Positions 42,521 through 51,320 of a stretch of DNA of 64,000 nt are shown here, one piece after another; position 1 is the first letter of the stretch, and each line of letters begins with the position of its first letter. Under the pieces are notes generated by a model. It was not told the DNA's origin and ran no database searches. It was given only the letters and a program-made list of their open reading frames with translations. Position numbers and translations under genes: made by a program. This DNA comes from Arthrobacter citreus (GTDB lineage Bacteria; Bacillota; Bacilli; Bacillales; Bacillaceae_G): assembly GCA_013200995.1 (NCBI GenBank), contig CP053688.1:1736001-1800000 (forward strand). The letters are read 5' to 3'.

Positions 42521-42832
42521 TCACTTAAATGAACGATGACCGTGTCGTTCAATAATTGCATAATACATGCTTTTTGTTATCTCAAAACCACAACATTGGC
42601 AAACTTCATGCATAGATTCAATCTTCTTCATTTTATTTCGACAATTCACACAAAAGAAAAAACCCTCTATACTATTTTCAGATGTTAAAATTTGGGACTT
42701 TACCTTTGTAGACTTATCTATTTTTTCATTAAAAGCTTCTTCAATATGCTTTGAAAAATAAGTGTCTCCATTTTTACAATATAAATTTCCGTTTTTAACA
42801 ATCAAATCTTCTTTACAATAAGGGCAATACAT
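42521..42832 (-). CDS. Zinc-ribbon protein, 103 residues
   Basis: Two ribbon halves: CPYC near residue 3 with YC at residue 18, and CVNC near 61 with CQCC near 79, a four-cysteine zinc site in the C-terminal half. Soluble; middle part basic/charged. Function unknown, perhaps nucleic acid binding. SD AAGGAGG before ATG 42832. Confidence 0.7.
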   Translation of the reverse strand: MYCPYCKEDLIVKNGNLYCKNGDTYFSKHIEEAFNEKIDKSTKVKSQILTSENSIEGFFFCVNCRNKMKKIESMHEVCQCCGFEITKSMYYAIIERHGHRSFK

Positions 42833-42974
42833 TATTACCTCCTTGGGGGAATTTCTACTATTTCACCTAAAATATACTATTCTTATGTAATTAAACTCCA
42901 TTTAGTTTCACAAGAAAATCAACAATCTGCTTTAACAGAGCTAATAAATAAGAAATTATATATTTCTATAATCA

Positions 42975-44183
42975 TCAATCTTCAGATTCATAATCTTTCA
43001 GTTCAATCTCATTGGCAGCTTTAGTAATCATTTTCGTAATCATCTTAAACATTATGTTCATAACTATGGGAAACCGTAACATTAAATTACGTAACAATAT
43101 TTTGAAGTTTGACTTTTCAATCATACCTCCAGCAGTTAAAAGTCCTATTTTTTGATTTTTCTCAACAAAATTTCTCATTTCATTTTCATAGGAGATAAAA
43201 GCATTAGTGTAATCACTATGAGCTGCTTTAAGTTCCCCTGCTAATACATAAGCCCCGACTAGAGCTAGGCTGGTGCCTTGACCCGAAAGAGGAGACGGAC
43301 AATATGCCGCATCACCTACCAATGTAATTCGACCTTTTGACCAAGTTGGCATATGAATCTGACAAATTTCATCAAAATAAAATTCTGTAGATTCATTCAA
43401 TTTTTCAAGTAATCTCGAAGTTTCCCAACCAGTAAGTTCTTCAAAAGCTTTATTAATTAGCTCCTTTTGTTCCTCCTGATTATTGCGGTCGAACTTAAGC
43501 GATTCAGATTTGAACAAAAACATAGCCTTTGCTTCAGCATGGTCGTTTGAGTTATATATACCAACAGTTTTACCTGGTACCGTAAATAACATCTGGCTAT
43601 GGTCGAGATTAAGGTAATTCTCAAGGTTAAAAATCGAGATATAACAGCCAAGTGTACGTTTAAACTGATCTTCGATGCCAAATGTCAAGGTACGCACATT
43701 TGAATGAATCCCATCTGCTCCAATGATCAAATCGAATGTCCTTGACTGACTATAAGTAAATTGTGCTTCTACCCCTGTTTTTGTCTCATGTATCGATGTA
43801 ATAGAATCGCCCCAAATATATTCAACTTTATCTTTAGTTATCTCGTACAAAATGCTACTTAGATCCTCTCTCATAATTTCGATGTCCGTCCCTTGTTGAT
43901 TACCTAAACTCGCTTCGCTTAATTTACCTAGGATTTTGCCCTCATCGTTCACGAAATAAACACCTTTCATACGAGTATCAGCTGTACGAACTTGATCAAG
44001 AATACCCATCCGCTCTAGTACCGAAATCGCAGCACCACGGATATCAACACCATAACCACCTAATCGCAATGCTGGCGCACGTTCAATTAAAGTTACGTCA
44101 AAACCAAAACGGTGAAGCCAGTGAGCGAGTGCCGGTCCAGCAATACTCGCACCAGAAATTAAGACGCTTAACTTTTGCTTCAT
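42975..44183 (-). CDS. FAD-dependent monooxygenase (PHBH/TetX-like group)
   Basis: 402 residues, one FAD_binding_3 domain: the Rossmann motif ISGASIAGPALAHWLHRFGF (N-terminal), the middle IIGADGIHSNVR (DG motif) and the C-terminal GDAAYCPSPLSGQGTSLAL (GD motif). The C-terminal hydrophobic helices (LRNLMLRFPIVMNIMFKMIT) look membrane-associated. Related enzymes hydroxylate aromatic or antibiotic substrates; the substrate here is not evident. SD AGGAGAG. Monocistronic. Confidence 0.85.
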   Translation of the reverse strand: MKQKLSVLISGASIAGPALAHWLHRFGFDVTLIERAPALRLGGYGVDIRGAAISVLERMGILDQVRTADTRMKGVYFVNDEGKILGKLSEASLGNQQGTDIEIMREDLSSILYEITKDKVEYIWGDSITSIHETKTGVEAQFTYSQSRTFDLIIGADGIHSNVRTLTFGIEDQFKRTLGCYISIFNLENYLNLDHSQMLFTVPGKTVGIYNSNDHAEAKAMFLFKSESLKFDRNNQEEQKELINKAFEELTGWETSRLLEKLNESTEFYFDEICQIHMPTWSKGRITLVGDAAYCPSPLSGQGTSLALVGAYVLAGELKAAHSDYTNAFISYENEMRNFVEKNQKIGLLTAGGMIEKSNFKILLRNLMLRFPIVMNIMFKMITKMITKAANEIELKDYESED

Positions 44184-44458
44184 AATTTATTTTCTCTCCT
44201 ATACTAATTTAAGTTAACAAACATAAAAGAAGTATATTCGAGGCTTTTTTACTTATGTGTCGTATTAAAATATAGTGTGTAACTTCGATTTATATAAGTA
44301 CGCTCAAGACTCCACTCCAAAACAGTTGCAGCGGGAGATGGATAAGCACAAAAAAGATGCAATTAGAATTTGTATATGCAGCGGTTTATAAAAAATCTAA
44401 TAGCACTCCGCTCCCTTCATGTTCAACAATCAGGCCAGGTTGTTGATAATCATTTTGA
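44184..44458. other. Gene-poor stretch with decayed coding sequence
   Basis: Short open frames without SD between the monooxygenase and the acetyltransferase pseudogene, e.g. a 17-codon frame near 44338 (MDKHKKDAIRICICSGL). Probably remnants of the missing N-terminal part of the following pseudogene or of another lost gene. Confidence 0.3.
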
Positions 44459-44846
44459 AAGAAAAATAGGTTAGTAATTGTTAAGGATAAACTGAAAGGT
44501 CAAGTATTGGGGACAACTCAAGTTTGTGGCATCGATAAAGTAAACCGTAATGCGGAAATAGGATGGACTTGGCTTTCACCAAACGTTTGGAGAACAAAAG
44601 TAAACACAGAATTTAAATTCTTATTACTTAAGTATTGTTTTGAAGAATTAAAAGTAAATCGTGTCCAGTTTTCAGTTAGTGGCGAATACATACGCTCTAA
44701 AAAAAGCTGTTGAACGAATAGGAGCAACAAAAGAGGGAACTTTTCGTAAACATAGAGTAAAAGCAGACGGAACCATTCAAGACAATATATTTTACAGTAT
44801 TATTAATGATGAATGGAAGTCAGTAAAAGAAAGATTGATTTATTAG
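44459..44846 (+). pseudogene. RimJ/RimL-type GNAT acetyltransferase, N-terminally truncated and frameshifted
   Basis: In the first frame (after TGA at 44456-44458) the translation runs LKGQVLGTTQVCGIDKVN and AEIGWTWLSPNVWRTKVNTE up to RVQFSV and ends SKKSC. From the A7 run at 44699-44705 the family sequence continues in the next frame as KKAVERIGATKEGTFRKHRV and IINDEWKSVKERLIY. Removing one A restores a typical GNAT (RimL) C-terminus. The N-terminal 60 or more residues are missing, so it is dead. The homopolymer could also be a sequencing error, but the truncation would remain. Confidence 0.85.
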
Positions 44847-44934
44847 AGAAAGCATACTGTTAGCGTCACCTGTTCAAGTATTCTAAATAAATAATTAAGT
44901 AGTGCTTGTTCAAATATCAGGCGTTTTAACGGAA

Positions 44935-44988
44935 TAAAAGGAGAGAATAGATTAGTCATGTATAATATGTGCTCTCCTTTATTTTTTA
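44935..44988 (+). terminator. Terminator-like hairpin after the GNAT pseudogene
   Basis: AAAGGAGAG (44938-44946) and CTCTCCTTT (44972-44980) over a 25-base loop, then ATTTTTTAG. Confidence 0.6.
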
Positions 44989-45070
44989 GTTCGTTGGATT
45001 AGATTTGGTAGTTTATTCCTTAATTCCCTGTATAATGAAATCACTTTAGGGAGAAGTTAAGTTACTTTGT

Positions 45071-46147
45071 TCACTTTGTTTTATCAATCAGCTCCATATA
45101 TTGTGTATCCCCATATCCTATTGTTGGGAAAACCTCGAATAATCGTTTAAGTAATTCGGATGTAGGTAAATGTTTATTTTTTGAAATATATGTTATGACG
45201 GCATTATTTTCTGTCTGCATTTCTAAAAATAACTCTATTGCCTGGTACATTACTGGCATTAGTTTTGTAGTTGGCTTCAAATGATTGATCAATACTTCTT
45301 CATAAACAGAATAATAGCTACCTAAAGTAAGCTCCGTTTGGCTGACTTTAAATTCATCCTCTCTAAAGCTATTAAAAAATACTTTACCTTTATAATGAGA
45401 TTGTTCAAGATACGCAAGGATCGTTAGCAGATTCATTTGACAAAACATATCTTCTCCAAACCATAAAACAATATAGTTATAGTTTTTCCTAAATAGATTA
45501 TTTAAGGGCTTTATTACCATGTTGCTATAATTTTCAACAGATACATTATGTCCTGATGCTCTCGTTTGAATAAATACCTCATCGAAAATGAATTCCGTAG
45601 TTGCATTTACACACATGGCCTCATTGAAGGGAACATAATCAGAATTTCCCATAAGTTTTTTATTACTAAACTCATCGTACATTAATTGACCGTTTAAAAT
45701 ATTCAGTACATCTCGGTCAAATAATTCCATATTATTATTTTTTAATTGTTCAACCTCAGTTTCTCTAGATTTATTCATTCTGCTACCATCCTCACTCTGA
45801 TGAATAGTGAGTTTTGCAAATGATTGAACTGGCATTTGATTGAGTTGAAATTCTCTAGGACTAACACCAAAAACTGTTTTAAAAGCTCTACTGTAGGCTT
45901 CTTGCGAGGAATAATTATATTCAAAAGCAATATCAATTATCTTCCTATTATTTGCTAAATCCTTCGTAGATAAATAGACTCTTCTAAAAAGAATGTACCG
46001 TCTAATACTTATACCTGTTACCTGATGAAACTTAAATGAACAATAATAAGGGGAATATCCCATATAATTAGCTAAGTCTTCTAATGAAAATTTATTTTTT
46101 ATATTTTCCTCAATCCAATCAATCATCGGCTGTATGTATTCATTCAT
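45071..46147 (-). CDS. AraC family regulator with C-terminal DUF1835-like domain
   Basis: 358 residues. The AraC double helix-turn-helix is at the N-terminus (FSLEDLANYMGYSPYYCSFK, then DIAFEYNYSSQEAYSRAFKT and FGVSPREFQ), the reverse of the usual order. The rest (about 190-358: WFGEDMFCQMNLLTILAYLE, LGSYYSVYEEVL) resembles DUF1835-type domains and could bind a ligand. Start: ATG 46147 is eight bases after AGGAG; an earlier GTG at 46156 overlaps that SD. Target genes unknown; the neighbours do not suggest them. Confidence 0.75.
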   Translation of the reverse strand: MNEYIQPMIDWIEENIKNKFSLEDLANYMGYSPYYCSFKFHQVTGISIRRYILFRRVYLSTKDLANNRKIIDIAFEYNYSSQEAYSRAFKTVFGVSPREFQLNQMPVQSFAKLTIHQSEDGSRMNKSRETEVEQLKNNNMELFDRDVLNILNGQLMYDEFSNKKLMGNSDYVPFNEAMCVNATTEFIFDEVFIQTRASGHNVSVENYSNMVIKPLNNLFRKNYNYIVLWFGEDMFCQMNLLTILAYLEQSHYKGKVFFNSFREDEFKVSQTELTLGSYYSVYEEVLINHLKPTTKLMPVMYQAIELFLEMQTENNAVITYISKNKHLPTSELLKRLFEVFPTIGYGDTQYMELIDKTK

Positions 46148-46336
46148 TTGCATCACTCCTAAATAAAATTATAGATTACCTCAATTTTATTCTTTTGATA
46201 ATTGTTGTGCTATAACATACTACTGTCCACGAATAATTTCCATTTAGGCATAAATAAGACCTTCTCACATAGAAAAAGCCTTATTGCACAATAAAATCAA
46301 CAAACACTTTAACTGAGCCTATGAAAGTACAAGGCA

Positions 46337-46365
46337 ACAAAAAAACGACTAAAAAGCCGTTTTTA
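46337..46365 (-). terminator. Terminator of the small membrane protein gene at 46440
   Basis: Minus strand AACGGCT/AGTCGTT over TTTT, then TTTTTTT. Confidence 0.75.
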
Positions 46366-46439
46366 ACAGACACTTAACCCTTGTAAATGATTATCATATA
46401 ACATTACATAGTTAAGAGTTTATATTTAGTTAATTCCTA

Positions 46440-46709
46440 TCAAGATAATAAACTAGTAAGATTTAACACGATCATGAATAAAGTCGAACTTCCTATTATT
46501 AGCGTACAATAAAAACTAGTTTTAGCTCTCTTTTTAGATTCTTGAACATTACTTTTTCGAAAAAAGACATAGTTTTTTATTTGCTGGAATGTTAATACCC
46601 CAAAAATAATAGGATTTGCCCATTCTTTGTATTCGGTAAACATTAAAGATAATCCTAGTATTAGAAGAATTATTGAAAAAACGATTTCATATTTAGTCGG
46701 TTTTCTCAT
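46440..46709 (-). CDS. Small membrane protein, 89 residues
   Basis: Two to three hydrophobic helices (YEIVFSIILLILGLSLMFTE, ANPIIFGVLTFQQI, TLIIGSSTLFMIVLNLTSLL) around a basic loop (FFRKSNVQESKKRAK). GAGGAG stands before ATG 46709, 13 codons inside a longer frame. Family not recognised. Followed by the Nudix gene upstream on the same strand. Confidence 0.65.
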   Translation of the reverse strand: MRKPTKYEIVFSIILLILGLSLMFTEYKEWANPIIFGVLTFQQIKNYVFFRKSNVQESKKRAKTSFYCTLIIGSSTLFMIVLNLTSLLS

Positions 46710-46784
46710 CGTTTTACTCCTCAAATATGGTGATTTGCTGCATATCAAAATAGTATTTTTAGAGGAATTTCCACTGATCGTCTC

Positions 46785-47234
46785 TTACAATCTCTCCTTA
46801 AATGACATTATTATAGGAAGTTCAGGTGGACTAATATCAGATGGAAGATTATTAAAATCAAAAAAGCGTAAATCTTTTACTTCACTTTCTTGTTTTTCTA
46901 ATACACCTTTGTATTCAGTACATATATAAGTCGTAATTACATTAAATACTTCATCTCCGTGAGGATATTTATAATAGAACTCTTTTCCAGAAAAGATGTT
47001 AAAAAACTCAAGGTTTAATGCTGTTAAACCAGTTTCTTCTTTCAATTCTCTTTTAGCAACTTCTTCTAAATTTTCTCCTAACTCTAACGAACCACCAGGT
47101 AATCCCCAGGTATGATTGTCTTTTCTTAATTGTAATAGCACTCTTTTTTTTGAATCTAGTAGTACAACATTTGCACCGGCCATTATGAGAGGACGACTTC
47201 CTACAATTTTTCTTAAGTCCATAATGTATCCCAT
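46785..47234 (-). CDS. Nudix hydrolase
   Basis: 149 residues. Nudix box GGSLELGENLEEVAKRELKE then ETGL (about 48-72), preceded by HTWGLPGG. MutT/ADP-ribose-like type with unknown substrate. SD AAGGAG before ATG 47234. The downstream small membrane gene is 75 bases away, with possible co-transcription. Confidence 0.88.
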   Translation of the reverse strand: MGYIMDLRKIVGSRPLIMAGANVVLLDSKKRVLLQLRKDNHTWGLPGGSLELGENLEEVAKRELKEETGLTALNLEFFNIFSGKEFYYKYPHGDEVFNVITTYICTEYKGVLEKQESEVKDLRFFDFNNLPSDISPPELPIIMSFKERL

Positions 47235-47321
47235 TCATATTCTCCTTAAAAACGATGATGGTATATGATTCTATTAATTTAATTTGATCATTTTTGATTC
47301 TACTAAACTTACCAAAAGTTG

Positions 47322-47361
47322 AAACAAAAAATCGTCACCTTTTCAAATGACGATTTTTTAA
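47322..47361. terminator. Terminator between Nudix and hisC genes
   Basis: AAAAATCGTCA (47326-47336) pairs with TGACGATTTTT (47348-47358). T-runs on both strands; serves hisC on the minus strand. Confidence 0.85.
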
Positions 47362-47365
47362 TGAA

Positions 47366-48448
47366 TTAGATTGTAGAAGTATTTTTCGTTAATGTTGGCT
47401 TCAAATGTAATATTAGTCCTTCATTTTCAGCAGCTGTTCCGATTGTAATTCGAATTCCATTAGGGAAAGCACGGATAATATATCCTTTTGATTCAAGATC
47501 TTTGAAGATTTCTTGACTATTTTCAGTTGGTACGAATATAAAGTTAGCTTGAGATGGATAGTATTCTACGCCATAACTATTGAAAAATTCTTCATATTGT
47601 TCCATACCTTTTTTATTTTGTTCAACACAGTTTTTAATAAATACTTGGTCATCAAGTGCTGCTATTGCTGCAACTTGAGATAGCATTGAAGTGTTGAAAG
47701 GAAGTCTTGCGATATTTAATTCTTCAATTAATTTACTATTTGCGATACCATAACCGATTCTAAATGATGCTAGACCGTATGCTTTTGAGAATGTTCTTAA
47801 TACAATAAGATTATCAAATTTATTTAGTAAAGAAATTGTATCAGGGAAATCTGATGCTGATACGTATTCAACGTAAGCTTCATCAACAACTACAAAAGTA
47901 TTGCTTGGTACTTTTTCTAAAAATTCTGCTAGTTTACGACTACCAATATATGTACCTGTTGGGTTATTTGGATTACAAATCCAAACAATTTTAGTATTCG
48001 TATCTACTTCTGCAAGCATTGCATCTAAATCGTGTACACCATTCACTAAAGGAACAGCTCTAACTTCAGCTCCTTCAATAACTGCATGGTGAGCATATTG
48101 TGAAAATGTTTGAGAAGCTTGTACAATATTATGTTCATTCGTTAATAATGAGCGACTAATGATTTGAATCACTTCGTCAGCACCACTTCCGAATATTAAT
48201 TGATTTGGTTGTATATTTAAGAAATTTGCTAATTTCTTACTGATTTCTTCTGTTGCACCATCTGGATAGATTGCAAACTTACTAACTACATTACGTAGCT
48301 CTTCAAAAACTTTAGGAGAACATCCGAATGGATTTTCATTTGATGCAAGTTTTACTACTTTGTCTAGACCATATTCTCTCATGACTACTTCACTTGGTTT
48401 TCCTGGTGTGTATGCTTGAAGTGTCAAAATTTGCGGTTTCACGTACAT
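47366..48448 (-). CDS. hisC: Histidinol-phosphate aminotransferase (HisC-type)
   Basis: 360-residue PLP fold-type I aminotransferase; ASNENPFGCSP, GSGADEVIQII, CNPNNPTGT, DEAYVEY and the PLP Lys in RTFSKAYGLASFRIGYG. HisC transfers the amino group to imidazole-acetol phosphate; in Bacillus such enzymes also transaminate aromatic keto acids. The operon at 31.7-38.6 kb lacks hisC, and this copy lies right downstream of the tyrosine catabolic operon but behind its terminator (48611-48641), so it could serve histidine synthesis, tyrosine transamination or both. SD AAGGGAG. Confidence 0.9.
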   Translation of the reverse strand: MYVKPQILTLQAYTPGKPSEVVMREYGLDKVVKLASNENPFGCSPKVFEELRNVVSKFAIYPDGATEEISKKLANFLNIQPNQLIFGSGADEVIQIISRSLLTNEHNIVQASQTFSQYAHHAVIEGAEVRAVPLVNGVHDLDAMLAEVDTNTKIVWICNPNNPTGTYIGSRKLAEFLEKVPSNTFVVVDEAYVEYVSASDFPDTISLLNKFDNLIVLRTFSKAYGLASFRIGYGIANSKLIEELNIARLPFNTSMLSQVAAIAALDDQVFIKNCVEQNKKGMEQYEEFFNSYGVEYYPSQANFIFVPTENSQEIFKDLESKGYIIRAFPNGIRITIGTAAENEGLILHLKPTLTKNTSTI

Positions 48449-48610
48449 GCTAATTTCTCCCTTTATTCAAATTTTTGTATAATGTTGTCAGTTTATCATA
48501 TATTTAAGCTATTAATCTAGTATTATGATTTAAGAATATTTCAAATTATCTATTTCCGATGAAGCTTAAACTTCACTCGAGACAGTAAACTTATAGCTTT
48601 CAATATTCAA

Positions 48611-48641
48611 ATAAAAAGTAGAATCAAAAGACTCTACTTTT
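48611..48641 (-). terminator. Terminator of the tyrosine catabolic operon
   Basis: Minus strand AAAAGTAGA-type stem (48614-48622 with 48633-48641) overlapping the hmgA stop, then TTTTT. It separates hisC from hmgA. Confidence 0.65.
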
Positions 48642-49785
48642 CAATCCAGCTACCCATATAAGCCGGATCTTCATATTGGTGTGCTTCTTTTACAACATAT
48701 AAAGGTCTAAAAGTATCAATCATAACCGCTAGTTCTAATGTTTCTTTTTTACCAATACTACCTTCTACTTTACCTGGATGTGGTCCATGTGGAATACCTG
48801 ATGGGTGTAAAGTAATTGATTCTTGTTCAATTCCTTTTCTACTCATAAAGTTACCTTCAACATAGTAAAGTACTTCATCACTGTTTACATTACTGTGAAC
48901 ATATGGTGCAGGAATTGCTTCTGGGTGATAATCATACATTCTAGGAACAAATGAGCAAACTACAAAATTATGTCCTTCGAATGTTTGATGTACTGGTGGC
49001 GGCTGATGAATTCTTCCCGTAATCGGTTCGAAATCTTCAATATTAAATGCCCATGGATATAAATACCCATCCCATCCCACTACATCAAAAGGATGATGTG
49101 TTAAAACATGTTTGTAAAGATTGCCTCTTGCTCTAGTTAGAACAGTAAACTCACCTTTTTCATCAAATGTTTCTAATGTTTCTGGCCCTCTAAAATCACG
49201 TTCACAAAATGGGCTATGCTCAAGCATTTGACCATATTCATTTCGATAACGCTTTGGAGTTGTTAATTGGCTATTTGACTCTACAATTAATAGCTTTGTA
49301 TCATCATTAGGAACTACTTTGTAAATCGTCCCAATAGGGATCATGATATAGTCCCCTTTACGATATGTGATTGTTCCAAACATTGTTTGAACTTCACCAG
49401 AGCCGTAATGGACGAAAAACATTTCATCGCCTTCACCATTTCGATAAAAATGACGACTTTCTTCAGTTACATTAGCAACTGAGATTAATAAGTCAGCGTT
49501 TCCTAAAACATAAACTCTACCTTCTAATGCATCACCTGTACGTTCTAAATTACTAGTTCGAATATGGCGATGCTGTAATGAAGACTGTTCTTCAAATTCA
49601 ATTTGAATTGATTTATAAAAAGATGTTTCACTAACTGAAGTTGGCATATGGTTATGATATAAAATGGATTGGGTGCCTGAAAATCCTTTTGTACCCATCA
49701 CTTGTTCTCTATATAATGTTCCATCTTCTTTTCGAAATTGAATATGCCTTTTCTTTGGAATCTTACCTAAACTACGATAATACAC
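48634..49785 (-). CDS. hmgA: Homogentisate 1,2-dioxygenase
   Basis: 383-residue cupin dioxygenase: FEEQSSLQHRHIRTSNLERT, the C-terminal metal block VHSNVNSDEVLYYVEG and HPSGIPHGPHPGKVE. Opens the homogentisate ring to maleylacetoacetate with iron and O2. The gene is the last of the hppD operon, ten bases after fahA (49796), with SD GGGAGAG before ATG 49785. Confidence 0.93.
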   Translation of the reverse strand: MYYRSLGKIPKKRHIQFRKEDGTLYREQVMGTKGFSGTQSILYHNHMPTSVSETSFYKSIQIEFEEQSSLQHRHIRTSNLERTGDALEGRVYVLGNADLLISVANVTEESRHFYRNGEGDEMFFVHYGSGEVQTMFGTITYRKGDYIMIPIGTIYKVVPNDDTKLLIVESNSQLTTPKRYRNEYGQMLEHSPFCERDFRGPETLETFDEKGEFTVLTRARGNLYKHVLTHHPFDVVGWDGYLYPWAFNIEDFEPITGRIHQPPPVHQTFEGHNFVVCSFVPRMYDYHPEAIPAPYVHSNVNSDEVLYYVEGNFMSRKGIEQESITLHPSGIPHGPHPGKVEGSIGKKETLELAVMIDTFRPLYVVKEAHQYEDPAYMGSWIEK

Positions 49786-49795
49786 AAGCTCTCCC

Positions 49796-50692
49796 TCACT
49801 TTCTAACAGTATTTCGTAAAGTTCCTAATCCTGTAATACTTAACTCAACCTCGTCTCCGTCTTCTAGCCAACGATGTTTCTCTTCACCAAGTTCTAGAAT
49901 ACATCCTGTTCCGACAGTTCCTGAGCCGATGACATCACCAGGGTATAGCTTTACATTTTTTGAAGCATGAGCAATTAATTCTGGGATTGAATAATAAATT
50001 GAAGAAAAATTACCACTAGAAATAACGTTTCCATTTACTGAAGCAGTCATCTTCAAATCATAGCTTTTATCCGTTCTATATTGTTCTAATTCATCTTTTG
50101 TTACAATCCAAGGTCCAATTGAAGTTGCAAAATCTTTACCTTTAGAAGGACCTAAACCTACCTTGACTTCATGTGCTTGAATATCTCTTGCACTCCAGTC
50201 ATTTAATATTGTATAGCCAAGAATGTAATCATCAGCTTCTTCAACTGAGATATCTTTTCCTTCTTTGCCGATGATACAAGCAATTTCAAGTTCAAAATCC
50301 ATCTTTTTGCAATTAGCTGGAATGCTAACAAGATCATCAGGTCCAACGACTGCACGGTGATTTGTAAAATAGAAAACTGGTACTTCATACCATTCAGGTA
50401 TCATTTCTAATCCTCTTCTACCGCGAGCAGTTTTAACATGCTCTTCAAAGGCATAAAAATCTCGGATACTTTGCGGTCTTGGTAATGGTGCTCGCAATTG
50501 AACAGAAGAAAGTGGAATACCTTCTCCTGTTAATTCTGCAATTTCATTTTTATATAAATCGTAGTTTTCTAGTATCGATAATAAATCAACTGGTATTCTT
50601 CCATTACTAGCTTGATTTAAATCGATTACTTGATCTTCAACTAATAATCCTGCTCGCTCTTTACCATCATATTGGAAAGTAATAAATTTCAT
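49796..50692 (-). CDS. fahA: Fumarylacetoacetate hydrolase
   Basis: 298-residue FAH-fold hydrolase: catalytic and metal residues in the block FYAFEEHVKTARGRRGLEM, YFTNHRAVVGP, ELEIACIIGKEGKD and NDWSARDIQAHEVKVGLGPS. Splits fumarylacetoacetate to fumarate and acetoacetate. Start ATG 50692 after AAAGGTG; a longer frame upstream is read through the flavin reductase gene and is not real. Third gene of the operon. Confidence 0.93.
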   Translation of the reverse strand: MKFITFQYDGKERAGLLVEDQVIDLNQASNGRIPVDLLSILENYDLYKNEIAELTGEGIPLSSVQLRAPLPRPQSIRDFYAFEEHVKTARGRRGLEMIPEWYEVPVFYFTNHRAVVGPDDLVSIPANCKKMDFELEIACIIGKEGKDISVEEADDYILGYTILNDWSARDIQAHEVKVGLGPSKGKDFATSIGPWIVTKDELEQYRTDKSYDLKMTASVNGNVISSGNFSSIYYSIPELIAHASKNVKLYPGDVIGSGTVGTGCILELGEEKHRWLEDGDEVELSITGLGTLRNTVRK

Positions 50693-50696
50693 GCAT

Positions 50697-51308
50697 TCAC
50701 CTTTTTCTTTCAATTGCAAAAGTATCGGAAATAGCACGAGTGTATGAATGTCCAGCAAGGCGGCCTACTGGATTTAGCTTTTCGGAATTGATTTTGCCAT
50801 TTTCATATAATTCATCATTTATATGAACATTAACAACTTTACCAATTACTAAACTTCCTGCGCCTTTATTCTCACCAAAATGTAATAGCTCATGAAGCTC
50901 ACATTCTAGTCCTACTAAACTTTCTTTTACTCGAGGAACTTGTACAGTTGTCCCTTCAACTTTTGTAAGTCCAACTTGTTCAAATTCATCTACACCATAT
51001 GGAAAATCTACAGCAGCATTATTAACCTGCTCACAAATTTCTTCGCTTACAATATTAATAATGAATTTTTTTGTTAGTTCAATATTTTTTAAAGTGTCTT
51101 TTTTCTCGCCGTCTGTACCTCTAATCATTGGTGCAAAGCACACTAACATCGGGTCAGCACAAATCGCTGTAAAGAAACTAAAAGGTGCAACATTCGCTAC
51201 ACCTTCTGAGTTTACAGTTGAAACAAATGCAATCGGACGAGGCAACACTGAACCAATTAACAGCTTATAAGCATCTTGCCATGGTAAAGTATCGGGTCTA
51301 ATTTCCAT
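50697..51308 (-). CDS. Flavin reductase-like FMN-binding protein
   Basis: 203 residues of the flavoredoxin/DIM6-NtaB family: RPIAFVSTVNSEGVANVAPF (the FMN-binding strand-turn), SFFTAICADPMLVCFAPM, VGLECELHELLHFGENKGAG. Such proteins supply reduced FMN to a partner oxygenase or bind FMN for electron transfer; HppD and HmgA themselves need no flavin, so its job in this operon is unclear. Operon gene 2, 12 bases after hppD. SD AAGGAG. Confidence 0.85.
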   Translation of the reverse strand: MEIRPDTLPWQDAYKLLIGSVLPRPIAFVSTVNSEGVANVAPFSFFTAICADPMLVCFAPMIRGTDGEKKDTLKNIELTKKFIINIVSEEICEQVNNAAVDFPYGVDEFEQVGLTKVEGTTVQVPRVKESLVGLECELHELLHFGENKGAGSLVIGKVVNVHINDELYENGKINSEKLNPVGRLAGHSYTRAISDTFAIERKR

Positions 51309-51320
51309 TGTTACAACTCC

